NCBI RefSeq assembly: GCF_014200015.1
Contig: NZ_JACHOT010000007.1
Span: 62,001-126,000 of the forward strand
Direction of reading: 5' to 3'
Length of the DNA stretch: 64,000 nt
Source of the DNA: Aminobacter niigataensis
Lineage (GTDB): Bacteria > Pseudomonadota > Alphaproteobacteria > Rhizobiales > Rhizobiaceae
Shown here piece after piece: positions 17,078 through 24,502 of this stretch. The position numbers and the translations under genes were made by a program. Each line of letters starts with the position of its first letter. Within the stretch, counting starts at the first letter, position 1. Below the pieces are notes generated by a model, which did no database searches, was not told where the DNA came from, and saw nothing but the letters and a program-made list of their open reading frames with translations.

Positions 17078-17100
17078 TTCGAACCACCTAAGCGGCAACC
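17078..17100 (+). repeat. Imperfect duplication of the tRNA-Thr 3' end (candidate attachment-site half)
   Basis: ttcga-ac-cacctaagcggca here aligns without gaps to ttcga-gt-cacctaagcggca at 14554-14573 in tRNA-Thr: 18 of 20 identical, including a 13-nt exact block. It lies 2.5 kb downstream in the same orientation, as left by tRNA-targeting integrases. No integrase gene is present. Confidence 0.5.
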
Positions 17101-17353
17101 GCTTCCCCCGAGAAAACTGGACAATCGACAAGCACGCGGCCCATGCGCGTCCTGATGGCGCAGAATCGGTCGCAGACATTGCTGTGACGGAATTAGGCGG
17201 CCAAGGTCTGCGCAAGCACGCGCCCGATGTCGGCAATGGCGGCATTCCATGGATGCAGCTGGCAGTTTGACCCAGCGCAAAGAAGCCACCGCCGGACTTG
17301 CTATGGTCTTTCGGTCGGGTGCAACACCCTCTGTTTGCACTTGATGCAACCTC

Positions 17354-17390
17354 GCCCGCGCTGCTTCCCCATTCGGCGCGGGCCTTTTCG
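17354..17390 (+). terminator. Terminator-like hairpin
   Basis: The stem gcccgcgc/gcgcgggc (17354-17361 and 17376-17383) is followed by cttttcg. It could end an unannotated transcript from the left; no gene is recognised directly upstream. Confidence 0.4.
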
Positions 17391-17541
17391 TTTGCTGGCC
17401 GGCTGTCTCTGTCTCCGGCGAAGCAAGGCCAAGCATGGCTGCGACGTTTGCCGCATCGAGGCAACCGCGGGCATCTTGTTTGCGCTAGCGCAAAGAAGAC
17501 GCAAGACGTTGGGTCATACTGCCGGCAGCCCAACCGGAGAA

Positions 17542-17646
17542 ATGCTCGTGCCTGACGCCAATCAAGAAAGCTCCCTTCTGCCGATGCTGGTTGCCGGGCT
17601 CGTCCTAGTGGCGGTCGGCGGCATCGCCATCATGATGTTCGTCTGA
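17542..17646 (+). CDS. Single-pass small membrane protein
   Basis: 34 residues from ATG 17542, or 32 from GTG 17548. It has a short polar head (PDANQESSL) and one strongly hydrophobic helix (LPMLVAGLVLVAVGGIAIMM), then FV and a stop. CCGGAGA lies just upstream; the GTG has the better spacing. Small one-helix proteins are common in rhizobia and usually of unknown function. Confidence 0.5.
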   Translation: MLVPDANQESSLLPMLVAGLVLVAVGGIAIMMFV

Positions 17647-18002
17647 CCGGCGGCCGGGACCCGCGAGACAGAACCCACGCAAAGGCGGGGCAAAGATGGG
17701 GCGTATCCGCCATATTGCTGCCCTGCATGTGAGCCGGCGGATATGCCGGAGCTCAGGCGGAAATGCCAAGGGCCCGCCGGTGGTACCGGCAGGCCCCTAT
17801 GTCGGAGCGATGGCGGGCGGGGGTGTTGGGTCGCTCCGTCAACAGGAACGTAGCTGTGAGGCTTCGGTTCCCGAACTCAGAAACGGCAGCGCAAGCCGCT
17901 TGTATCCGCGTTCATTCAAGCTGCATCACCCGCCAATCACCACGCGGAACGCATAGCGACAGGGCGGCCGCCGCAAGGCCTGGCTGCCATAGCGGGGTGA
18001 AC
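17647..18002. other. Intergenic stretch with one strong hairpin
   Basis: About 356 bp without a supported gene. It contains an imperfect hairpin at about 17770-17795 (gggcccgccgg / ccggcaggccc), which could terminate transcription from either side, although no T-run follows. Nothing else recognised. Confidence 0.4.
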
Positions 18003-19112
18003 TCAGGACGCAGTCTGCCGCAGGCGGGCGATCAGGGCGACAAGTTCCGATTGGCGCCCGGTGCCGGTCTTGGCAAAAATGGAGCGGAGATGCGATCGCG
18101 CCGTCTCATAGCTGACCGACCGCAATTCGGCGGCTTCGCGAAGCGACATGCCATCGGCCAGCATCGAGGCCAGCATCGCCTGGGACTTGGTCAGGCCGAA
18201 TGTTTCGGCCACATTTTCGGGTTCCGATATCTTCGATTGATCGAGGTCTTCGATCAGGCAAACGCCAACCGAGTGCGAGAAGATGTCGAGAAGGTTGCCG
18301 CCGAGACGCTGGATACGCAGCAGGATCGGCCGCGCGGCATCCCTCTGGATCACGACCGGCTTGGCGAGGCTAGGGTCCAGCCATCTTTCCGTCAGCACGG
18401 CATTCATGCGCGTCTTGATCAGGACGGTTTCGGCATGTGTCCGCGAACGGAGTTCACCTTGCGAAATCTGCAATTCGCGCCCGAGGCTTGCGCTTGCGGC
18501 AGCGTTCGTGGCCGTTACTCTCCCAAAGCGGTTGAAAAACACCGCTCCCATCCTGGCCATCTGGAAGGCTTCCAGCATGCCGTCGATTTTCTGGCTGGCA
18601 ATGTTCCACATGATGGAGGCGGAGACCATCAACCGGTCCCGCATGGCGCGGAAAATCCGCTCGTCCTCTACGTCGAACGGGTCCTCGTCCAGGCGCCGGT
18701 GCAAGGTGAAGCAGACCAGGTCGCTGGGGTTGGAGAGGCCTATGATGCAGGTGCGGCCAATGCCGTATTTCGACTGGGCGCGATAATATTCCTGCTTCTT
18801 GAAATCTTCGCTGGTGGTGTAGTGCTGTTCCAGAACGGTTCCCTGCAAGGCCAGCAACGGCAATGCGCGAAGACGCCACTCCCTCTTGTTCCAGCCGCCA
18901 TCAAAGTAGCCCTCGAGGGCTGGCTGGAGGCTGTCAGTCATGACCACCCCACCGGGGAAACAGCCATGCAACGGCACGATGTTGACCCCGAAGGCGCCCG
19001 TAGCTTCGGCCACCTGGTCGAGAATGCGCGGCCACAAGGAAGGGTCGACGGCAGCTTCGAGAGTTCCGTCGAGCGCACGATCCAGTTTGGCTAAGTCAAT
19101 TCGCATGGGCAT
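18003..19112 (-). CDS. LuxR-family transcriptional regulator
   Basis: 369 residues. A C-terminal LuxR-type helix-turn-helix spans about residues 305-362 (FGLTKSQAMLASMLADGMSL, ARSHLRSIFAKTGTGRQSEL). The N-terminal 290 residues form a sensory part with PAS-like character (GAVFFNRFGRVTATNAAASA), similar to a widespread rhizobial group of LuxR proteins without an autoinducer domain. No response-regulator phosphorylation site or obvious ligand-binding motif is visible. There is no adjacent gene in an operon, so the target cannot be named. The start could also be the second Met, two codons in. Confidence 0.85.
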   Translation of the reverse strand: MPMRIDLAKLDRALDGTLEAAVDPSLWPRILDQVAEATGAFGVNIVPLHGCFPGGVVMTDSLQPALEGYFDGGWNKREWRLRALPLLALQGTVLEQHYTTSEDFKKQEYYRAQSKYGIGRTCIIGLSNPSDLVCFTLHRRLDEDPFDVEDERIFRAMRDRLMVSASIMWNIASQKIDGMLEAFQMARMGAVFFNRFGRVTATNAAASASLGRELQISQGELRSRTHAETVLIKTRMNAVLTERWLDPSLAKPVVIQRDAARPILLRIQRLGGNLLDIFSHSVGVCLIEDLDQSKISEPENVAETFGLTKSQAMLASMLADGMSLREAAELRSVSYETARSHLRSIFAKTGTGRQSELVALIARLRQTAS

Positions 19113-19353
19113 GCAGAACAGGCGCGAGTTCTATTTTCCAATACATACATCAATACGTCGCAGGAAATCGAGACAGCTGCGGTGCGTGTTCGGACTCGAT
19201 TTGCCCTGGCCGCGATGAATACCCAGATGCTCCCGCCGGCATTTTCTTCCAGCCGATGCCGGCGCTGCACGCGGACGGATCTTTCTGCCGTCCATGGAAC
19301 TGTCCTTCGTTTCGGGAATTGAATCGTGAGGCAGCGTTCAGGAGCCCCACATC

Positions 19354-19503
19354 ATGCCGACGCCGTTGCAGCCGCGCCAACCGAGAGAAGATCAAAACAG
19401 CTTCGAATACTTCTTCGCGGCGGCGGTCATGATCGCCGTTGCGGCAACGCTTCTCAACGCAGCGGCGGCGGATTTCATGCTGGCCATATTGCTGCTGCCC
19501 TAA
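19354..19503 (+). CDS. Small membrane protein, 49 residues
   Basis: Starts MPTPLQPRQPREDQNSFEYF, then has a hydrophobic region (FAAAVMIAVAATLL) and a second hydrophobic end (DFMLAILLLP). AGGAG lies nine bases before ATG. Divergent from the LuxR gene. No family recognised; ribosome site and composition support a real small gene. Confidence 0.5.
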   Translation: MPTPLQPRQPREDQNSFEYFFAAAVMIAVAATLLNAAAADFMLAILLLP

Positions 19504-19537
19504 CCGCACGAGGAGCGGGAATGCCCCGCTTGCCGCT

Positions 19538-19615
19538 ATGGACTGGTCGGATTGGTTCTATGTCGCCGTGGCATTCGGCACAGTGAGCGCGGTGCTTTGG
19601 CAACTCGGCTACTAA
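19538..19615 (+). CDS. Possible 25-residue micropeptide
   Basis: MDWSDWFYVAVAFGTVSAVL, ending WQLGY: an aromatic head and one short hydrophobic helix. It lies 34 bp after the previous small ORF on the same strand, but no convincing ribosome site is seen. Confidence 0.3.
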   Translation: MDWSDWFYVAVAFGTVSAVLWQLGY

Positions 19616-19763
19616 TGGCTGGTGGGTCGCACGCGGCGCGCCGCCTCTTCGTCGCGAACATGTCGACGGCGCAAGATCGCGGTCGCCTTGAGCTTTGCAA
19701 TTGCCGCCTATTGCGCGCAGACCCGGACATTGCCCGGGCCTGCGGATTTGTACGCGCTCGGCG

Positions 19764-20018
19764 CTAGGCTGATTTCACCAGTCTCAGCAGCACGAGCAGG
19801 ATCACAGCACCAATGGTCGCATGGAGGATGGCGGCGATGATGCCGGCCCCCAGGCTGATGCCGATGGCCGGAAACAGCCAGCCGGCAATCAGCGCGCCGA
19901 CGATGCCAACCACGATATTGCCGATCAGGCCGAAACCGTAGCCCTTGACCAACTGGCCGGCGAGCCAGCCGGCGACGGCACCGACGATAAGGAAGACGAG
20001 CAGGCTTTCGATACCCAT
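19764..20018 (-). CDS. GlsB/YeaQ/YmgE-family stress-response membrane protein
   Basis: 84 residues, nearly all hydrophobic, with the family pattern of Gly-rich helices: VFLIVGAVAGWLAGQLVKGY, then GLIGNIVVGIVGALIAGWLF and a third helix. These transglycosylase-associated small membrane proteins are induced by general or envelope stress. AGGAGA lies six bases before ATG. It is probably co-regulated with the adjacent YegP-like gene on the same strand. Confidence 0.92.
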   Translation of the reverse strand: MGIESLLVFLIVGAVAGWLAGQLVKGYGFGLIGNIVVGIVGALIAGWLFPAIGISLGAGIIAAILHATIGAVILLVLLRLVKSA

Positions 20019-20049
20019 GTGATCTCTCCTGGTTTGTGCCGTTTGCAGG

Positions 20050-20238
20050 TCAGGCTACGGCAGTGGTCTGGTCTTCGACGGCAGCGCCCGGTGTATTCTT
20101 CTTGATCGACTCGATCGCCTTCAGCGCCGACGCCTTGGCCGCGTAGCCTTCGGAGCTGAACATGACCTCGCCATTGGAAGCCCTGAAGCGGAAGCGAAAC
20201 TCGCCGCCCTTGTCCTTGTAGACCTCGAACTTATACAT
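20050..20238 (-). CDS. YegP-family (DUF1508) small protein
   Basis: 62 residues: one copy of the DUF1508 fold (YKFEVYKDKGGEFRFRFRAS, then NGEVMFSSEGYAAKASALKA). E. coli YegP carries two copies; single-copy versions are common in rhizobia and are linked to stress. GAGGAAAT precedes ATG. It sits 31 bp upstream of the GlsB-like gene and is probably in the same transcript. Confidence 0.92.
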   Translation of the reverse strand: MYKFEVYKDKGGEFRFRFRASNGEVMFSSEGYAAKASALKAIESIKKNTPGAAVEDQTTAVA

Positions 20239-20354
20239 CGCATTTCCTCGTAATTACCGGTTCGCGACTCACGCCGCTGACGAATCGTCGCACAGGCTGG
20301 CGGCGAAAGTCCATCGCGGTTGCAAGGGCGCTGTGCCGACACGCTGCAGGCGTG

Positions 20355-20858
20355 TCAGGCGTCCCTGTCGGTCAGGCAGATGTGGCAGCAGCCCGTGCCG
20401 TGGCCGGGCGTCCAGGTGACATTGTCGAAGCGCACGCCGGTCGCCTCGAACAGGCCACGGTCGAAAGCGCCAGCGATCCGGCACAGCGTCGCCAGCCTGT
20501 CGTCGCCGACGTCTGCCGCCACCCACGCGTCCTTCAGCGGACAGCGCTTGACCTTGAAGGCGATGTGGCTGTCGCTGCGCTCGACATCGGTCGGGTACAT
20601 GCGTCCGTCATCGGGGCTGACGGCTAGGAAAGCCTCGCCGATAGCGCGCGCGTCGTTCGGCCCGAACTGCGCGAACGCCACCTCGGCCACCTCGCGGCCG
20701 CGCCGTTCTATCGCCCGCACCAGCACTTCCTCGGCCTTCACCTCGCCCAGCTCGGCTGACAGCTCCTCCAGCATCAGCCGGTAGAGGTCGGCGCGGTTGC
20801 GGAAGGCGGAGTCGAGTTCCGCGGCGAGCTTTTCCGCACGTATCGCAAGTTCGGTCAC
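20355..20858 (-). CDS. L-2-amino-thiazoline-4-carboxylic acid (ATC) hydrolase family protein
   Basis: 167 residues. It has the PF14196-type pattern: KRCPLKDAWVAADV, then TLCRIAGAFDRGLF and the Cys-rich end TWTPGHGTGCCHICLTDRDA. The founding member opens the thiazoline ring of L-ATC to give N-carbamoyl-L-cysteine in the Pseudomonas L-cysteine pathway; most homologues are untested. The GTG start overlaps the stop of the upstream ABC ATPase by 4 nt, so it is the last gene of a six-gene ABC importer operon. That makes a transported cysteine- or thiazoline-like compound a reasonable guess for its substrate. Confidence 0.82.
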   Translation of the reverse strand: MTELAIRAEKLAAELDSAFRNRADLYRLMLEELSAELGEVKAEEVLVRAIERRGREVAEVAFAQFGPNDARAIGEAFLAVSPDDGRMYPTDVERSDSHIAFKVKRCPLKDAWVAADVGDDRLATLCRIAGAFDRGLFEATGVRFDNVTWTPGHGTGCCHICLTDRDA

Positions 20859-21643
20859 GAAACAGTCTCCTTGATAGTCGGCAGCTCCGGCGTGGCGGCC
20901 ACCAGCGCCCGGCCAGTGGCGGAGGCGGGTGCGGCGATCACCGCTTTCGCCTCGCCCTGTTCGACGATGCGTCCGCCATCCATGATGGCGATGCGGTGGG
21001 CGATCGCCCTGACAGCACCCAGGTCATGCGAGATGAAGAGATAGGCGATGCCCTCCTCCGCCTGCAGTTCCCCAAGCAGGCGCAGGATATCGCCGCGCAC
21101 CAGCACGTCGAGCGACGCCACGGCCTCGTCGAGCACGATCAGCCGTGGCCTTGTGGCAATCGCCCGGGCAATGGCGACGCGCTGGCGCTGCCCACCCGAG
21201 ATCTCGTGGACCCTGCGGCTGGCGAGTTCTGCCGACAGACCGACACGCTCGAGCAGGGCAGCGATGGCCTTGGGGCGCGTGGCTCGGTCGGCGATGCCGT
21301 GGATCCGCAGCGGATCGTCGAGCAGGCGCGCCACCGTGGCGCGCGGGTTGAAGGCGGCGAGCGGGTCCTGGAACACCATCTGCAGTTTCGGCCTGACGGC
21401 GCGCAGCGCGGCACCGCGCAGAACGAGCAGGTCTTCTCCGGCGAACCGAACGCTGCCGGCGTCCGGTTCGACCAGCCTGAGCAGGATGCGAGCAACCGTC
21501 GACTTGCCCGACCCCGAGGGACCCACCAGCGCCAGTGTCTCGCCGGCTGCAATTGAGAAGGAAACACCGTCGAGCGCGGCGAAATCCCTGTCGCCGCGAC
21601 GGTAGCGTTTCGACAGCCCGTCGACTTCGAGCAGCGCGCTCAT
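20855..21643 (-). CDS. Peptide-type ABC transporter ATP-binding protein (second ATPase)
   Basis: 262 residues. Walker A is GPSGSGKSTVAR, the Q-loop QMVFQDPLAAFNPRATV, the signature SGGQRQRVAIARA, Walker B LIVLDEAVASLD and the switch His in FISHDLGAVRAIAH. The AFNPR sequence after the Q-loop is typical of OppF/DppF-type ATPases. It overlaps both neighbours by 4 nt and so forms an obligate pair with the other ATPase. Confidence 0.93.
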   Translation of the reverse strand: MSALLEVDGLSKRYRRGDRDFAALDGVSFSIAAGETLALVGPSGSGKSTVARILLRLVEPDAGSVRFAGEDLLVLRGAALRAVRPKLQMVFQDPLAAFNPRATVARLLDDPLRIHGIADRATRPKAIAALLERVGLSAELASRRVHEISGGQRQRVAIARAIATRPRLIVLDEAVASLDVLVRGDILRLLGELQAEEGIAYLFISHDLGAVRAIAHRIAIMDGGRIVEQGEAKAVIAAPASATGRALVAATPELPTIKETVS

Positions 21644-22416
21644 ATGCCAGCACCAGAATGGGCCTCGAGCCCCAGATGCGCGGCAAGCAGCGCGCGGCTG
21701 TAGTCGCTCCTGGGTTGGGCGACCAGTTCGACAGTCGGCGCCAGCTCGACCATGCGGCCGTGGCGGAACACGGCGATGCGTTCGGCAAAGCTGGCGGCGA
21801 GCGCGATGTCGTGGCTGACGAAGATCAACGCCATGCCGTCCTCGGCCACCAGTTCGCGGATCAGTGCCACGATCTCGGCCTGGACGATGGTGTCGAGCGC
21901 GCTCGTCGCCTCGTCTGCGATCAGCAGCCGCGGCCGCGCTGCGATGGCCGCGGCAATCGCCACGCGCTGCTTCTGCCCGCCGGAAAGCTGGTGCGGATAG
22001 GCATGCGCCAGTACCGAAGGCTCGGGCAGCCTCACCCGGTCGAGCAACTCGACTGCCAGCCGCATTGCCGCGCGCCAGTCCATATCGAGATTGGCATGCG
22101 CCACCTCGGCCACCTGCTTACCGACCGACATGACAGGGTCGAGGCTCGACCCCGGGTCCTGGAAGACGAAACCGATGTCGCGACCATTGCGCGCCGGATG
22201 GTCGAGACCCGGCCACGCGATTGTTCCTTCCAGCGTCGCCGTTTGCGGCAGCAGGCCGGCAATGGCCCGTGCCAGCGTGCTCTTGCCCGAACCGCTCTCG
22301 CCGATGACGGCCAGCCGTTCGCCGGGGGCCAGGTCAAGGTCGACGCCTTCGAGCGCCGCCGCTGTGGCGCCGCTGTAGCGCACGCCCAGTCCACGCAGCG
22401 AAAGCAGCGGGCTCAT
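21640..22416 (-). CDS. Peptide-type ABC transporter ATP-binding protein (first ATPase)
   Basis: 258 residues from ATG 22416; the open frame runs further upstream but only through the permease gene. Walker A is [14 protein letters not shown], the Q-loop is GFVFQDPGSSLDPVMSV, the signature LSGGQKQRVAIAAAI and Walker B LLIADEATSALD. SLDPVMSVGKQ resembles OppD/DppD-type proteins. The start overlaps the permease stop (ATGA). Confidence 0.92.
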   Translation of the reverse strand: MSPLLSLRGLGVRYSGATAAALEGVDLDLAPGERLAVIGESGSGKSTLARAIAGLLPQTATLEGTIAWPGLDHPARNGRDIGFVFQDPGSSLDPVMSVGKQVAEVAHANLDMDWRAAMRLAVELLDRVRLPEPSVLAHAYPHQLSGGQKQRVAIAAAIAARPRLLIADEATSALDTIVQAEIVALIRELVAEDGMALIFVSHDIALAASFAERIAVFRHGRMVELAPTVELVAQPRSDYSRALLAAHLGLEAHSGAGI

Positions 22417-23240
22417 GCCTGCCCCTCCCGCGCCGCGGTGCTTTCGACCACGCCCTCGCCGGCGAGGTAGACGCCGAGCACTGAGAAAACCAAGGCGATG
22501 CCGGGTATGACCGAAAGGAAGGGCGCCGAGCGCAGCACCGCCCTGCCCTCCGCGATCATGCCGCCCCAGGTGACGCGATTGGGATCGCCGAGGCCGAGGA
22601 AGGACAGTGCCGCCTCCGTCAGGATCGCCGCCGCCACGATGACCGAGGATAGCGCCAGCACCGGCGGCAGCGCATTGGGCAGCACCTCGCGGAAGGCGAT
22701 CTCGATGGGATGCATGCCGATGACCCGCGCCGAGGCGACATAGTCGCGCTCGCGGATCGACAGCACTTCGGCGCGGGCGATACGCGCCGGCCCGGTCCAG
22801 GCGCTGAGCGCGATCGCCGCCACCACCACCGAAAGTGAAGGCCCGACGACGCTGACGAGTGCCAGCGACAAGAGGAAGCCCGGCACCGTCTGGAAGGCGT
22901 CGGTGATGCGCATCAGCACCTCGTCGACCAGCCCGCCGGCAAAACCGGCCACCGTGCCGACGACGCTGCCGACGAGGATCGATGCAGCGGCGGCGGCAAG
23001 GCCGACGGCCAGCGAGGTGCGCGCGCCGTGGAACAGCCCGGCCAGCACGTCGCGGCCGAGCCTGTCGGTGCCGAGCGGCAGCGCCCAGTCCTGGAAAGGC
23101 CGCAGCAGGGGCTGGCCGGCGATGGCCAGCGGGTCGCCGGGAAACAGCAAGGGCGCCGTCAGCGCCATCGCGCCAAGCAGGCCGAGGATGACGAAACCGG
23201 CGACGGCCTCGGGCGAACGGAACAGGCGGCGCAGGCTCAT
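22413..23240 (-). CDS. ABC transporter permease (DppC-type)
   Basis: 275 residues with about six membrane helices. The DppC-type N-terminal extension is followed by LGTDRLGRDVLAGLFHGART, and the inner-membrane EAA loop is at SIRERDYVASARVIGM ... HPIEIAFREVLPNALP. It couples to the ATPases in the cytoplasmic membrane. The start overlaps the upstream permease stop by 4 nt. Confidence 0.93.
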   Translation of the reverse strand: MSLRRLFRSPEAVAGFVILGLLGAMALTAPLLFPGDPLAIAGQPLLRPFQDWALPLGTDRLGRDVLAGLFHGARTSLAVGLAAAAASILVGSVVGTVAGFAGGLVDEVLMRITDAFQTVPGFLLSLALVSVVGPSLSVVVAAIALSAWTGPARIARAEVLSIRERDYVASARVIGMHPIEIAFREVLPNALPPVLALSSVIVAAAILTEAALSFLGLGDPNRVTWGGMIAEGRAVLRSAPFLSVIPGIALVFSVLGVYLAGEGVVESTAAREGQA

Positions 23241-24223
23241 GCGTTCGCCTCGTTGGCGCCGACGCGCGGGTCGAGCGCGGCATAGGCGATGTCGACGAGC
23301 AGGTTGATGACGATTACGAGCACGGCGCTGACAAGGATAATGCCGATCAGAAGCGGCGTGTCGCGCGACCCCACCGCCTCCTGCGCCAGCCGGCCTAGGC
23401 CCGGCACCGAAAACACGCTTTCGATGACCACGCTACCGCCCAACATCTGGGCCGACTGCAGGCCGAGCATGGTGACCAGCGGCAGCAGCGCATTGCGGGC
23501 GACATGGCGCAGCACGATGCGGCGCCGGCCGATCCCCCTGGCGCGCGCGGCGAGGGTAAAGTCCATGCGCCAGACCTCGGCCATGCCAGCGCGCATCATG
23601 CGCAAGTACAGCGCCAGATAGATCAGGCCGAGGCTCGTCACCGGCAGCACCATATGCCGGGCAATGTCGAGCGCGCGGGCAAAACCCGTCTTGCCGGACG
23701 CGATGGTCTCCATGCCCGACAAAGGCAGCCAGCGCAGCTCGACCGAAAAGACGATGGTCAGCACCAGCGCCAGCCAGAATCCCGGCACGGCATAGAGCGC
23801 CAGAGAACCGATCGACAGCAGCCGGTCGCGGGCGCTGCCCGGCCGCGCGCCGGCAAGGATGCCAAGCGCTGTTCCAAGTGCGAAGGACAATGCAGTTGCC
23901 GCCCCCATCAGCAGCAGCGTGTTGGGCAGCCGCTCCAGCACGACATCCAGCACCGGCCTGGAAAAAGCGACCGAATGGCCGAGGTCGAGATGCAACAGCG
24001 CCCAGAGATAGGCGGCAAGGCGCGTCATCGGCGAAGCATCGAGCCCCCAGCTCTGGCGCAACGCCTCGATCATGCCGGCGTCGCCGCCGACGGAGGCGAC
24101 ATAGGCGTCGACCGCGTCGCCGGGGGCGGCCTCGAGCAAAAGGAAGGAACCGACGATCACGATCAGCAGCACCGGGATGCTGCCAATCAACCGGCGCCGG
24201 AGAAGGCGCAATGCGCGGTTCAT
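23237..24223 (-). CDS. ABC transporter permease (DppB-type)
   Basis: 328 residues. N-terminal helix RLIGSIPVLLIVIVGSFLLL, then the large periplasmic loop of DppB-type permeases, the EAA loop around TLAARARGIGRRRIVLRHVA and VIESVFSVPGLGRLAQEAV. It partners the DppC-type permease. A palindromic repeat separates it from the upstream binding-protein gene, so expression of permease genes may be set apart from that of the binding protein. Confidence 0.93.
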   Translation of the reverse strand: MNRALRLLRRRLIGSIPVLLIVIVGSFLLLEAAPGDAVDAYVASVGGDAGMIEALRQSWGLDASPMTRLAAYLWALLHLDLGHSVAFSRPVLDVVLERLPNTLLLMGAATALSFALGTALGILAGARPGSARDRLLSIGSLALYAVPGFWLALVLTIVFSVELRWLPLSGMETIASGKTGFARALDIARHMVLPVTSLGLIYLALYLRMMRAGMAEVWRMDFTLAARARGIGRRRIVLRHVARNALLPLVTMLGLQSAQMLGGSVVIESVFSVPGLGRLAQEAVGSRDTPLLIGIILVSAVLVIVINLLVDIAYAALDPRVGANEANA

Positions 24224-24228
24224 GACCT

Positions 24229-24433
24229 ACCCTCCCCCTTGTGGGGAGGGTGGCCCGTAGGGCCGGGTGTGGGTTAGCGGAGTGGAAGAATTACCCCCAC
24301 CCCCACCCCCACCCCTCAAGGAGGAGGGGAATTCTGATTCCGCCTGGTCGGCCAAGACAAACACCCACCCAATTGAAAAGCGCGCAACCGCCAGTCCCCC
24401 TCCCCCTTGTGGGGAGGGGTCAGGGGTGGGGGT
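24229..24433. repeat. Composite of type B palindromic repeats
   Basis: Fills most of the 280-bp gap between the binding-protein and permease genes. The left end is a copy of the helicase-type arm (24229-24251, accctcccccttgtggggag...). In the middle is a CCCCCA tandem run. The right end (24395-24433) matches the ligase-type arm with one base changed (gtcaggggtgggggt). It looks like two elements or one rearranged element. Confidence 0.82.
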
Positions 24434-24502
24434 GAATTGAGGCACTGCGACTTCCAGGGGCATGCTCAGTAACGGGTCATCATCCCAGCTCAGGCGATGA
24501 TG

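Larger units (their letters stand above)
16763..17541. other. Gene-poor stretch, possible relics
   Basis: About 780 bp without a gene I can support. It holds the imperfect copy of the tRNA-Thr 3' end (17078-17100) and a terminator-like hairpin (17354-17390). One minus-strand frame starting near 17087 (VRKIAGLVCDRCGAKHKELL) looks protein-like for about 25 residues and then loses character, as expected for a decayed gene. Confidence 0.5.

Noticed and set aside
17018-17533. 171-residue minus-strand frame and overlapping plus-strand frames
   Set aside because: None has a ribosome site, consistent codon pattern or recognisable motif; treated as non-coding or decayed.
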